A stretch of DNA of 52,800 nt from Candidatus Omnitrophota bacterium. Its GTDB lineage: Bacteria > Ratteibacteria > UBA8468 > B48-G9 > DTJG01. The stretch covers positions 1 through 52,800 of the forward strand of contig JAMCZX010000024.1 of assembly GCA_023485205.1 (NCBI GenBank), written 5' to 3'. Within the stretch, counting starts at the first letter, position 1. Each line of letters starts with the position of its first letter. The notes beneath the pieces were generated by a model that was given only the letters and a program-made list of their open reading frames with translations, was not told where the DNA came from and did no database searches. Position numbers and translations under genes: made by a program. Shown piece by piece: positions 1-8,681 of this stretch.

Positions 1-2
1 TG

Positions 3-1067
3 ATGAAGATAGAAAAAGGATTAGATCTGCCGGCTGTTTCTTCTGCGATGGAATCTTTGCAGAGAGAAGTACAAAACTCACTGGACTACTGGAGATATAC
101 TATCAAGGGACAGGATATTAACGAAATTTATGTTTGTGGCGGAGCTGCCAAAATGAATGGTTTCAGTGAAGCTTTTTCTAATAAAACAGGAGTTCCATTT
201 CATACTTTAAATCCTCTTGAGTTTATAGGGATAGATCCCAAATATAAAGAAATTTTAAAAGAAAAAGGTCCTGAATTATCTATTGCCTGCGGTATTGCCT
301 TAAGACAGTTAAAAAGTACATTTATAGACCTGGATATGACACCTTTTGAATTGATAAGAATAAAAGAATTTAAAAGCTCTATACCATATATTTTTATTTC
401 TTTGCTTTTTGCAGTTTTACTGATTATAACGCCGGGATTTTTTCTTAATGAAAAAAAAATAGTTTTACAGAATTTTTCTAAACAGGTAGATGCTTCTCTG
501 AAAGGATATGAAAAATATAAACCTGATGTTGATAAATTGGAGGCATCCATCAGTTCTATTGAAAATAACATTTCCACGGCAAAAGAACTTTTAAAAAAGA
601 AATCTATTTGGCTTGAAAGAATTCTTGAAATAGGAAATACTCTCCCGAGCAGTCGTATTTATCTGATAAGTATTACGCCTGGCAGGGAGACTTCTAAAAA
701 ATCTTCTGCACCTGGTGTACCTTCAGCACCAGGAATGCCACCGGTAGCACCAGGAATGCCACCGGGAGCACCGGGAATGCCACCGGGAGCACCGGGAATG
801 CCACCGGGAGTACCGGGAATGCCACCGGCTTCGGGAGCGCAGGCTCCTGCATCTGTAGCAAAATCATCTATTCCTGTCTCATCTTCAACATTAACGTTAA
901 AAGGCGAGGTAATAGTTACAAATTTAAAAACTGCATTCAATGACCTGGAGACTTTTGTTCAGAAATTGTCAACAATTAAAAGTTTTTCATCTGTTACTAT
1001 AAGTTCTGTTGAATTAAATAAGGCAAATAATAAATTAAGATTTACTTTGCTTGTTCAATTAAAATAA
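3..1067 (+). CDS. PilM-PilN fusion (partial, 5' end outside window)
   Basis: This is the inner-membrane platform of a type IV pilus/type II secretion machine. Residues 1-105 look like the C-terminal lobe of the actin-like ATPase PilM, with the glycine motif YVCGGAAKMNG and an ACGIALR ending. A membrane helix follows at about 127-147, then a PilN-like periplasmic coiled coil (150-210) and a C-terminal fold (290-354). PilM and PilN are usually separate proteins, so this appears to be a fusion. PilM alone is normally about 350 residues, so the true start probably lies upstream of the window and the ATG at 3 is internal. A Pro/Gly-rich linker of five PGMPPGA-type heptads lies at about 236-280. 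The gene is followed one base later by the PilO-like gene. Fold assignment is by motif recognition; the fusion itself is seen directly. Confidence 0.8.
   Translation: MKIEKGLDLPAVSSAMESLQREVQNSLDYWRYTIKGQDINEIYVCGGAAKMNGFSEAFSNKTGVPFHTLNPLEFIGIDPKYKEILKEKGPELSIACGIALRQLKSTFIDLDMTPFELIRIKEFKSSIPYIFISLLFAVLLIITPGFFLNEKKIVLQNFSKQVDASLKGYEKYKPDVDKLEASISSIENNISTAKELLKKKSIWLERILEIGNTLPSSRIYLISITPGRETSKKSSAPGVPSAPGMPPVAPGMPPGAPGMPPGAPGMPPGVPGMPPASGAQAPASVAKSSIPVSSSTLTLKGEVIVTNLKTAFNDLETFVQKLSTIKSFSSVTISSVELNKANNKLRFTLLVQLK
726..830 (+). repeat. 21-bp minisatellite encoding PGMPPGA heptads
   Basis: About five tandem 21-bp units lie inside the PilM-PilN fusion gene and encode a collagen-like Pro/Gly linker in the periplasmic PilN part. 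The central units are near-identical, so copy number could vary between strains. Confidence 0.9.
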
Positions 1068-1068
1068 A

Positions 1069-1806
1069 ATGAAAAAAATATTATTAATTTTAAAAACAAA
1101 CATTTTATTCGTTTCTCTTTTTATTGTTTTGATAATAATAGGGATTGGAATAAAAATTTTATTAAAAATGGAACAGGATATCAATAAGATACAAGGTAAA
1201 ATAAAACCTGAGTATAAACAACTTATAAAATACGAAACATCACAACAACAGGTTCCATCCCCTCAACTTATAACTGAATTAACTGAAAAAAAAGAACAGA
1301 AAAAAAGACTATTTAATTATTTTTTAACAAAATTTTCCGCAACATATCCTGAGATTCCTGAATTTAAAACGTTTCCTAAGGTGGAATATAAGGAATTTCT
1401 TCTTGAAACAGAATCATCCCTGAATAAAAGAGCAAAAGAAAATGGTGTTATGCTGCCGGAATCCTTGGGCTTTTCAGAAACAGGTTTCCCGTCATCTTCA
1501 CAAATTCCGGTTTTATCTCTTCAACTGTCTGTTCTTAAAAATTTTCTGAACCTTCTTATTGATGCAGGAATAGAAGTTGTTAATAGTGTAATTCCTGGTA
1601 CTCCTTCAACTGTAGCATTTTATCAAATTTTACCTCTTAGTGTAAGTATAACAGGAACAAGTGGGGAAATTATAAGATTTTTTAACGAGCTTGATACTCC
1701 ATCATCATTTTTTATTCTTAAGGATTTTTCAATTGTAAGGATAGAGCCTGGAGTTTTTAAGGCAGACCTTACAATTAATGTGGTTATATTGAAAAAAAAT
1801 GAATAA
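1069..1806 (+). CDS. PilO-like inner-membrane protein
   Basis: A 245-residue protein with a short cytoplasmic N-terminus, one membrane helix at about 8-30, a charged segment at 35-110 that could be a coiled coil, and a small C-terminal alpha/beta domain. This is the architecture of PilO/GspM family alignment proteins, which pair with PilN to link the cytoplasmic PilM ring to the secretin. Position supports the call: it starts one base after the PilM-PilN gene and its stop overlaps the next gene by 8 bp, so the order is M-N-O-P-Q as in type IV pilus operons. Sequence similarity in this family is weak and I rely on topology plus context. Confidence 0.7.
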   Translation: MKKILLILKTNILFVSLFIVLIIIGIGIKILLKMEQDINKIQGKIKPEYKQLIKYETSQQQVPSPQLITELTEKKEQKKRLFNYFLTKFSATYPEIPEFKTFPKVEYKEFLLETESSLNKRAKENGVMLPESLGFSETGFPSSSQIPVLSLQLSVLKNFLNLLIDAGIEVVNSVIPGTPSTVAFYQILPLSVSITGTSGEIIRFFNELDTPSSFFILKDFSIVRIEPGVFKADLTINVVILKKNE

Positions 1807-4063
1807 AAATTTATCAGAAAATAATAGAAATAATAAGGGAAGAAGACTAATGAAGGATGTAAAAAACTTTAAAAAAAACAACGTTTTGAAATTTGTCAAT
1901 GCGCTTAAACAAAAAAATAATGATGCATTGATAAAAAACAGGGAAGAGAAATCTTTGAAAAAAAAGATAAATCAGGAAACAAAAAGAAAATTGAAAGATG
2001 AGAAAAAAGAAAGGACTTTAATAGACAGACAGAAAAAACTTATTTTAATGAATGAGATTGAAGCAAAAAGAGCGGAAAAAAAGAAAAGGCTGATTGCCTT
2101 TATCGGTTTTTTGAAAGAGAACAACAGGAAAAAGAGACAGACAGCAATAGAACAGGCAAAGCAGAAGAAATTACAGGTTCTTGCGAAGAGAGAGCAAAAG
2201 AGGCAGGTCCTTTTAGCCGCGCAGAAGGCAAGGGAGGAACAACAGAAGACAAGGGGGATTGAACAGAAAAAGAGGGAGGAAGAAAACGCAAGAAACAGGG
2301 AACAACAGGCTGCTGAAAGGATTCGTAAAAAACAGGAGGAGCAGAATAAACAGAAAGAAGAAAAGGCAGCCCTTTTGTTAGCATTGAAGGCGAAGAAAGA
2401 GGAAAAAGAAAAAGAAAGAGCCATTCAGAAGGAAAAGTTACAGGCTGCACGTGAGAAAAAAGAATCACTTTTAAAAGAGAAATCAAGGAATGCCGAGGAA
2501 AAAAAGAAAAGGCTGATTGCCTTTATCGGTTTTTTGAAAGAGAACAACAGGAAAAAGAGACAGACAGCAATAGAACAGGCAAAGCAGAAGAAATTACAGG
2601 TTCTTGCGAAGAGAGAGCAAAAGAGGCAGGTCCTTTTAGCCGCGCAGAAGGCAAGGGAGGAACAACAGAAGACAAGGGGGATTGAACAGAAAAAGAGGGA
2701 GGAAGAAAACGCAAGAAACAGGGAACAACAGGCTGCTGAAAGGATTCGTAAAAAACAGGAGGAGCAGAATAAACAGAAAGAAGAAAAGGCAGCCCTTTTG
2801 TTAGCATTGAAGGCGAAGAAAGAGGAAAAAGAAAAAGAAAGAGCCATTCAGAAGGAAAAGTTACAGGCTGCACGTGAGAAAAAAGAATCACTTTTAAAAG
2901 AGAAATCAAGGAATGCCGAGGAAAAAAAGAAAAGGCTGATTGCCTTTATCGGTTTTTTGAAAGAGAACAACAGGAAAAAGAGACAGACAGCAATAGAACA
3001 GGCAAAGCAGAAGAAATTACAGGTTCTTGCGAAGAAAGAGCAATTAAAGAAAACAAAAGAAAATAAAATACTTGAAAAACAAATACAGGGAAAAACACTT
3101 CAATTAATAAATTTAGCAGAAATCCTTCAACAAAATATTTCACAACAGGTTGCTGCAGTCTCCAATAAAATTTCTCCTTCTGTTAAAAAAGCAGCCGGGG
3201 AACCTATTCCCAAAATAAAAACCAAAGTAAAAAAACCTGCAGAAACAGCACAAAAACCTGTGTTTGCTTTATTCCCTTTATTTGCAAGAAAAAAATCTGC
3301 AGAAGCCGTTATGCCCGCAGCTGCTGTTATACCCACGGCTGTAGGATTCAAAAAGTATGTTGAACCATTCATGCTGGTTCCTTTTATAAGGAAAAATCTT
3401 TTTAAAATTTTTGCAGCTGTTCTTTTTTCAGGGATACTTGGGGAAATAGGTTTTTATAGCGCAACTTTTAAATCTCCTGCAGATGTATTTAAAAAGAAAT
3501 ACGGGACAGGTGTTCCTGCAAAGCCTTTAACACCAATAAAACCAAAGGTAAAGAAAGAAAAAATTCCTGTCAAAATAGCAGGAAGCATTAGTATAGAAGG
3601 AAAGAGAAATCCATTTTCACCAGAGGTTCTTACTATGCAGGTTTTAAAAAGGCCCCAATTTACAGGAATAGCACTTGCTTATCAGCCTGAAGTCATTTCT
3701 GTTGAACAATCCCCTTCAATTATTTCAACTTCTTCAGTTTCCTCATCTCCTGCTTATCAACCTGCTGAGGTTTCTTCTATATTAAAACCTGAAAGACCAT
3801 CATTACCTTCATTTATTTCCCCTGAAGAAATATCCAGACCCCAGGTTTCTACTCTTATGGTTCCTCCGGAAATAAAAAATCCTTTTGTATACAGGGGTTC
3901 AATGATTATAAATGGTATAGAATACTTTTTCCTTGAGACAGATGATAGAACTTACAGGGGAGCGATTGGAGACACTGTCAAAGGTTTTAGAATTATAAGA
4001 AAGCAGGATAATAAAATTTATCTTTCAAAGGGTGGGAGGATTATAGAACTTTCAACCCAATAG
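1799..4063 (+). CDS. PilP-like protein with very long charged-helix N-terminal stalk
   Basis: 754 residues with three parts. Residues 20-440 are almost entirely K, E, R, Q and A, typical of a single alpha helix or coiled coil, and are built from an internal 141-residue repeat. A membrane helix lies at about 530-555. The C-terminal part (about 590-754) is Pro-rich with two KRNPF/KNPF motifs and a beta-rich end (RGAIGDTVKGFRIIRKQDNK) like the folded domain of PilP/GspC. Topology would put the stalk in the cytoplasm and the C-terminal domain in the periplasm. Its place between PilO and a secretin matches pilP. Normal PilP is under 200 residues and lipidated, so the stalk is unusual. There is no GspC gene in the downstream operon, so this domain may serve both secretins (inference). 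Confidence 0.6.
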   Translation: MNKNLSENNRNNKGRRLMKDVKNFKKNNVLKFVNALKQKNNDALIKNREEKSLKKKINQETKRKLKDEKKERTLIDRQKKLILMNEIEAKRAEKKKRLIAFIGFLKENNRKKRQTAIEQAKQKKLQVLAKREQKRQVLLAAQKAREEQQKTRGIEQKKREEENARNREQQAAERIRKKQEEQNKQKEEKAALLLALKAKKEEKEKERAIQKEKLQAAREKKESLLKEKSRNAEEKKKRLIAFIGFLKENNRKKRQTAIEQAKQKKLQVLAKREQKRQVLLAAQKAREEQQKTRGIEQKKREEENARNREQQAAERIRKKQEEQNKQKEEKAALLLALKAKKEEKEKERAIQKEKLQAAREKKESLLKEKSRNAEEKKKRLIAFIGFLKENNRKKRQTAIEQAKQKKLQVLAKKEQLKKTKENKILEKQIQGKTLQLINLAEILQQNISQQVAAVSNKISPSVKKAAGEPIPKIKTKVKKPAETAQKPVFALFPLFARKKSAEAVMPAAAVIPTAVGFKKYVEPFMLVPFIRKNLFKIFAAVLFSGILGEIGFYSATFKSPADVFKKKYGTGVPAKPLTPIKPKVKKEKIPVKIAGSISIEGKRNPFSPEVLTMQVLKRPQFTGIALAYQPEVISVEQSPSIISTSSVSSSPAYQPAEVSSILKPERPSLPSFISPEEISRPQVSTLMVPPEIKNPFVYRGSMIINGIEYFFLETDDRTYRGAIGDTVKGFRIIRKQDNKIYLSKGGRIIELSTQ
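2074..3035 (+). repeat. 423-bp in-frame tandem repeat (two full copies plus partial third)
   Basis: Copies at 2074-2496 and 2497-2919 read the same base for base as far as I can compare them, and a partial third copy runs 2920-3035. The period of 423 bp equals 141 codons, so each copy extends the charged helix in frame. Identity at the DNA level points to a recent duplication or ongoing homogenisation. Confidence 0.92.
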
Positions 4064-4068
4064 CGAGC

Positions 4069-4120
4069 CAGAACTTATCTCTCGGACATTGTCCATATTT
4101 CTTATATCGGAATTTCAGAA
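4069..4120 (+). repeat. Remnant of the dispersed hairpin repeat (right end)
   Basis: The segment starts with CCAGAACTTAT, the right terminus of the dispersed repeat family. It continues with spaced matches to the flank of the copy at 12016-12091 (TATTTCTTAT, then a GGAATTT-like end). The left half is missing. I read it as a decayed copy; the match is short. Confidence 0.4.
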
Positions 4121-4131
4121 ATGGTTAATGG

Positions 4132-4160
4132 TTGCTTGACAATAGAAAAAGGGGTATAAT
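4132..4160 (+). promoter_or_regulatory. Promoter before the PilQ-like secretin
   Basis: TTGCTT at 4132-4137, a 17-bp spacer and a perfect TATAAT at 4155-4160, 22 bp before the secretin start. The same TTGC-N17-TATAAT layout precedes the HEAT-repeat gene, which supports this reading over the overlapping TTGACA at 4136, whose spacer would be only 13 bp. Confidence 0.6.
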
Positions 4161-4181
4161 AAAAATCAGGGGGTTAATAAA

Positions 4182-6149
4182 ATGCGATTCCAAAATAAAA
4201 TCAGGTTAAATTGTTTGGGGATGGTTTTTATAATATTAAGTGTAAGTTTTGCGACTATTGTATATGCTGGGAATGGGAATGAAGGGGCTATATCTTCCAC
4301 ATCCCTGAATTCTGATAATTCCTCAATAAATAATACTATTAAATATGATGAGGCGGTAAAAAGTTTTCAATTGGGGGATTATTCAAGAGCCCTTACGCTT
4401 TTTTCCGGGATACAGGCTTCCAATCCAAATTATCAAAGGTCTCAAATTGACACTTATATCAAAGAATGCGAATCAAATCTTGGATATACCGCACCAATGC
4501 CTGTTTTTAAAATTACAGGACAGCCAACAAAAACATTTGAAATCACAAGGGAAAACCAGCTTCAGACTCTTGCTGCTGCATCCCAGAATGCTATCCTGGA
4601 GGCAGTAGACCTTTTAGACAATATAAAAAGGCAGGGGAATATTTCAGATTTTGAACTTTTAACCCCTGAATCCGATATTCAATTGGCAGAACAGGCATAT
4701 AATAAGCAAGGCTATACAGAGGCAATCCGGCTTTCAAATAAGGCAAGATTCCAACTTACGGATATTTTAAACAGGGAAAAAACAGGGATTTTTCTCGGTA
4801 AAATTGGTGAAGTTCCCGTAAAGGAGTTCAATGCTTCAAACCTTGACGTCAGAAGCGCAATAAAAATTTTAGCCGATACTGTAAATGAAAACCATCCCAA
4901 CCATCCTATTAATATAGTTATATCCAATGACGTAAGTGGAAGAGTTACGATGACCGTCCACAATCTGACACTTGAAGATATTCTTGACCAGCTCTGCAAG
5001 GCTGACAGCCTTAAATATGTAAAGGAAAAAAATGGTGTTGTCATGATTATGACGGAAAAAGAATTTAAAGCCTCTTCATATTATATTAATGCCGTGGAAA
5101 GAAAGGTTTTTCCTATTTACTTTGGAGATGCAAAAAGTATAGTAAGGTCCCTGAAAGAAACATTTCCATCAACCACAATTGTTTATGAACCAAGAACAAA
5201 CTCTATAATAGTTAATACTTCCGATAATAAATTAGCAACACAAATTGCTGATGTTATATCAAGTCTTGATACACCTGTATCCGAGGTTATGCTTGAGGCA
5301 GAGCTTGTTGAATTCAAGGCATCAACCGATAATACGTTCGGAATGAACTGGCTTACAAGCTCCCATTTCATTAGTCCTATATCAGGAACACTTACAGGCC
5401 CGCAGTTTGGCACTAATCCTACTTTTACCCCGGGTGTTTCAACAAGCTTAAATCCAACCAATTCACCAAATTTTTCATTTGGAATTACGAACAGTCAGAT
5501 AAACATGCTTGTTTCAGCTTTATCCACAAAAGGAAAAACCCGGATACTACAGGCTCCAAAGATTATGTGCTTAAATGGTTCATCCGCAGCCTTAAATGTG
5601 GTCCAGAACGTCCCATATTTGATACCTGTGTCAACCGTCAGCCAGCAACAATATACAGTTTCCACTGCAGCATCATTTAGTGTTTATAATGATATTGTGG
5701 GAACACAGTTTTTGGTTACGCCGATTATCCAGAAAAACGGGGAGGTATTTCTTACCCTTAACATTATAAATTCCTCTCTTGTGCAGATAGAACCGCTTTC
5801 TGCTACTGTGGCAGGTCAATCATATTCAACGGAACAGCCTGTTATTGCAACAGAATCAACAAGCCAGAATATTGTTGTTTATGATGGCCAGACACTTGTA
5901 ATAGGAGGTATGATTAACAATAGCAAGTCAATAACCAATACAGGCATACCATTTTTGGATAGAATACCAATTCTTAAATATTTATTCAGCAGTCCCTCAG
6001 AAACAAATAACAGGGATGAATTACTGCTTTTCCTGACACCCAAGATTGTTACTACCTACTATGGAGCAGGAAATTTAACTTCACCCTCATTACAAAAAAC
6101 GCAGGAATATAAGAACAGGCTGAACGGTGGATTGCTTGATAAATTCTAA
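4182..6149 (+). CDS. PilQ-type outer-membrane secretin
   Basis: 655 residues forming the outer-membrane gate of the pilus/secretion machine. There is a signal peptide (about 1-30), one TPR-like segment (about 50-95, KSFQLGDYSRALTLF), then an N0/STN domain near 205-290 (EFNASNLDVRSAIKIL). An N1/NolW KH-like domain follows near 303-365 and the secretin barrel from about 370 to 640. The barrel ends with the family signature VVYDGQTLVIGGMI and a final IPFLDRIPILKYLFSS / LLLFLTPKIV. The gene follows PilM-N-O-P as in pilus operons but has its own promoter. TPR fused to a secretin N-terminus is known in some PilQ relatives. A second, GspD-type secretin lies 0.9 kb downstream. Confidence 0.9.
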   Translation: MRFQNKIRLNCLGMVFIILSVSFATIVYAGNGNEGAISSTSLNSDNSSINNTIKYDEAVKSFQLGDYSRALTLFSGIQASNPNYQRSQIDTYIKECESNLGYTAPMPVFKITGQPTKTFEITRENQLQTLAAASQNAILEAVDLLDNIKRQGNISDFELLTPESDIQLAEQAYNKQGYTEAIRLSNKARFQLTDILNREKTGIFLGKIGEVPVKEFNASNLDVRSAIKILADTVNENHPNHPINIVISNDVSGRVTMTVHNLTLEDILDQLCKADSLKYVKEKNGVVMIMTEKEFKASSYYINAVERKVFPIYFGDAKSIVRSLKETFPSTTIVYEPRTNSIIVNTSDNKLATQIADVISSLDTPVSEVMLEAELVEFKASTDNTFGMNWLTSSHFISPISGTLTGPQFGTNPTFTPGVSTSLNPTNSPNFSFGITNSQINMLVSALSTKGKTRILQAPKIMCLNGSSAALNVVQNVPYLIPVSTVSQQQYTVSTAASFSVYNDIVGTQFLVTPIIQKNGEVFLTLNIINSSLVQIEPLSATVAGQSYSTEQPVIATESTSQNIVVYDGQTLVIGGMINNSKSITNTGIPFLDRIPILKYLFSSPSETNNRDELLLFLTPKIVTTYYGAGNLTSPSLQKTQEYKNRLNGGLLDKF

Positions 6150-6159
6150 GGGAAGTCAC

Positions 6160-6188
6160 TTGCAAAACAAAAGTAATTAAGGTATAAT
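6160..6188 (+). promoter_or_regulatory. Promoter before the HEAT-repeat gene
   Basis: TTGCAA at 6160-6165, 17 bp spacer, TATAAT at 6183-6188. Transcription would start near 6195, so the ATG at 6193 cannot be the start codon. GGAGGTG at 6208-6214 sits 8 bp before ATG 6223. Confidence 0.7.
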
Positions 6189-6222
6189 ATATATGGAAGG
6201 AAATAATGGAGGTGTAAAGAAA

Positions 6223-7047
6223 ATGAAAAAAATACTCATTTCAATAACAATGGTATTGGGATTAATGATTACAAAAGGATTTGCACAAACATCAGGAGGA
6301 GGACTTGCAGGCGGTAGTGGCTCATCCTCCGGTACACAGGCATTAACGTCTTTTATAGGACAGGGTAGTCAAAATCAACAACAGGGTATGTATGCACAAA
6401 CCCAGAATCTTCTTGTTTCTATTCTTGGAAATATGTTAAGAGACCCCAATGTATCTGTACGTAAAGAGGCTCTTATGTCAATAATTGCCGCTATTACGTC
6501 AAATAATGGAAATAACGGTGGCAGTGGAAGCAATAACAACAACGGAAATATCTCCAGTATATTTTCAATGAATAGTTCCCAAAATGGCGGTGGTAGTAAT
6601 AGTAGTAATGGTGCAGGGACCACATCAGGCCTTGGCGGAGCAGCATTTATTCCTGACCTGTATACACTCCTTTCTGACCCTGACCATGAAGTCCGGGCAC
6701 TTGCAGCTGTGGCAATAGATGAGGTTTTTGGTTCAGATGTAACCCTTATGAATTATCTTAAAAGTCCAGACCCTATAGTAAGAAAATACGCCCTGGAGCT
6801 TATAGTTGTCCAGGGAATTAATCAAGCGCAGAATGGCGGGAATAACAATAACAACAACAGTAATAACATGAGCAAGAATATGCTCACATTAAGAATTCTT
6901 CTTAAAATGTTAAACGACCCTGACCCTGGTGTTAGAGAAGTAGCGCAGCAGGCAATTAATATTATGGTGAATTATGGAATAAGTAAATCAGGAAAAAGTA
7001 ATATAGGGACAGGAAGTATATTTAGTACTGCCACCTCTACCCCTTAA
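6223..7047 (+). CDS. Exported HEAT-repeat-like protein
   Basis: 274 residues from the ATG at 6223, chosen because it follows a strong ribosome site and the promoter would not transcribe the earlier ATG at 6193. A signal peptide (MKKILISITMVLGLMITKGFAQ) is followed by Gly/Ser/Gln-rich sequence. Three HEAT-like helices carry the hallmark D-P-x-x-x-V-R pattern: LRDPNVSVRKEALMSI, LSDPDHEVRALAAVAI and LNDPDPGVREVAQQAI. They are separated by Asn/Gly/Ser low-complexity linkers. HEAT repeats form curved binding surfaces. Location between two secretin genes suggests a periplasmic partner of a secretin, perhaps for assembly, but no pilotin family is recognisable. The stop overlaps the next ATG by one base (TAATG). 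Confidence 0.7.
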   Translation: MKKILISITMVLGLMITKGFAQTSGGGLAGGSGSSSGTQALTSFIGQGSQNQQQGMYAQTQNLLVSILGNMLRDPNVSVRKEALMSIIAAITSNNGNNGGSGSNNNNGNISSIFSMNSSQNGGGSNSSNGAGTTSGLGGAAFIPDLYTLLSDPDHEVRALAAVAIDEVFGSDVTLMNYLKSPDPIVRKYALELIVVQGINQAQNGGNNNNNNSNNMSKNMLTLRILLKMLNDPDPGVREVAQQAINIMVNYGISKSGKSNIGTGSIFSTATSTP

Positions 7048-8681
7048 TGAATAAGATGAAAAAGCTTTCTGTTTTTTTCTGTTTATTTCTAATATTTGGA
7101 ATATCTGTTTTTGCCCGGAATACGTTTACTCTCAACTTCAATAACGTTGATATAAAAACGTTTATAAAACTTGTGGGTGAATTTACAGGAAAAAATTACG
7201 TAATTGCCCAGAACGTTAATGGCAATATAACGATTTTTTCCCAGAAACCCGTTCCTGTTGATAAATTACCCCAGATTTTTGACGCAATCCTGAATATTTA
7301 TGGATATGCAGCATTTGAACGGGATGGAATGGACTTTATAATTCCGTCTACTGAGGCAAGAATAAAAGGGGTGGATGTTAATACTGGGGCTATTCCAGAG
7401 AATAAATATGATAGCTATTTTACCCAAATAATTCCTCTTAAATATTATCCCTCTAATCTTGTTTCCCAGCTTTTAAATCCGTATCTTTCAAGAAGCGGAC
7501 TCATTTCCTTTGATACAAGGAGTAATACAATATTTGTTTCTGATTTTGGAGTAAATATCCAACGTATAATGGATATTGTAGCCGTTATAGACAAGCCTAC
7601 ACCACCGGGTAAGGAAACAATGCACGTGTATAAACTGAAAAATGCAAAAGCAGAAGACGTTTCCAAGGTTTTAACACAGATACTTGCCCGGGAAAGGGTA
7701 CCAATTCCTGTATCTATGGGTGGTGCTCCACCTGTCCAGCCCATGGTTGTTCCTGATACATCTGCAAATTCTCTTATCATATATGCAGAACCAGAGCAGT
7801 ACGTTAATATAAAAAATCTTATAAAACAATTGGATATAATGCCAAAGCAGGTACTTATAGAGGCCCTGATTGTTGAAGCGACAGCCGATACGACAAAACA
7901 GCTCGGGATTGAATGGGCAGATACCAATCAAATACAAAATGCCCAATATACAGAGTTTGGAGGAACAAACTTTGGTGTTCTTCAAAATCTTGCAGCAACC
8001 GGTGTGCCTCCAACAGGGTTATCTCTTGGATTTTTCAAGGGGACAAGTCTTACTTCTCCATTCAGTGTCGGGGCTCTTATAAACCTGATGCAGAACAATA
8101 CCAGTTTCCACATTGAATCCGCCCCACAGATTGTTACCGCGGATAATCAGAAAGCATCAATCAACGTAAGTGAAAACGTTCCTTACCTTACCCAGTCAAC
8201 TGTTTTGACAGGCACAGGGACAACCGGGGCCATAGGTAATACTGTAAACTCCTACAATTATAAAGACGTTGGGACTATGTTAACAATTACGCCGCAAATA
8301 TGTCAGAATAATTATGTCAGACTTGCTTTAAAGCAGGACGTAACAAAAATTGTCCAGGGCGCAGGTCCTTCAGGCACGATAACAACGGAAAAAAGGCAAA
8401 TTGAGACAACCCTGCTTGTCCCGAATGGAAAAACAATAGTTCTTGGCGGTTTGATTGGTAATGAAAGAAATAATACCATTCAAAAAGTTCCGCTTCTCGG
8501 GGATATTCCATTACTTGGAAATCTTTTTAAATACAGAAATACCGATGAACAGAGAACAAACCTTATGGTTTTTATAACGCCGCATATCTTATCCAACTTT
8601 GATGAGGCACAGGAAATAACGCAAAAAAAAGAAAAACTAATGCAAAAAAAAGAAAAACAGATAAAAAATGAACAGCAATGA
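7047..8681 (+). CDS. gspD: GspD-type type II secretion secretin
   Basis: 544 residues: signal peptide (1-23), N0 domain (FTLNFNNVDIKTFIKLVGEF, about 26-95), N1 (about 125-190) and N2 (about 195-285, VYKLKNAKAEDVSKVL). The secretin barrel (about 285-525) has VPNGKTIVLGGLIG and VPLLGDIPLLGNLF, and the protein ends in a short Lys/Glu tail. GspD usually has an additional N3 domain and about 650 residues, so this is a compact version. A second in-frame ATG three codons in is an alternative start. Start and stop are coupled to both neighbours: one base upstream, 14 bp overlap with gspE. It leads a full D-E-F-G-H-I-J-K-L-M run, so it is the cognate secretin of that set, distinct from the PilQ-like one upstream. 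Confidence 0.9.
   Translation: MNKMKKLSVFFCLFLIFGISVFARNTFTLNFNNVDIKTFIKLVGEFTGKNYVIAQNVNGNITIFSQKPVPVDKLPQIFDAILNIYGYAAFERDGMDFIIPSTEARIKGVDVNTGAIPENKYDSYFTQIIPLKYYPSNLVSQLLNPYLSRSGLISFDTRSNTIFVSDFGVNIQRIMDIVAVIDKPTPPGKETMHVYKLKNAKAEDVSKVLTQILARERVPIPVSMGGAPPVQPMVVPDTSANSLIIYAEPEQYVNIKNLIKQLDIMPKQVLIEALIVEATADTTKQLGIEWADTNQIQNAQYTEFGGTNFGVLQNLAATGVPPTGLSLGFFKGTSLTSPFSVGALINLMQNNTSFHIESAPQIVTADNQKASINVSENVPYLTQSTVLTGTGTTGAIGNTVNSYNYKDVGTMLTITPQICQNNYVRLALKQDVTKIVQGAGPSGTITTEKRQIETTLLVPNGKTIVLGGLIGNERNNTIQKVPLLGDIPLLGNLFKYRNTDEQRTNLMVFITPHILSNFDEAQEITQKKEKLMQKKEKQIKNEQQ

Noticed and set aside
659..940. Minus-strand GIPGAPGG collagen-like frame
   Set aside because: Reverse reading of the PGMPPGA minisatellite inside the PilM-PilN gene.
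2100..2909. Two identical 128-residue minus-strand frames
   Set aside because: Shadows of the 423-bp repeat in the charged-helix gene; identity reflects the repeat, not two genes.
4136..4160. TTGACA at 4136 as -35 box of the secretin promoter
   Set aside because: The spacer to TATAAT would be 13 bp. TTGCTT at 4132 gives the normal 17 bp.
6193..6222. ATG at 6193 as start of the HEAT-repeat protein
   Set aside because: It lies at or before the predicted transcription start and would put ten extra residues before a normal signal peptide.
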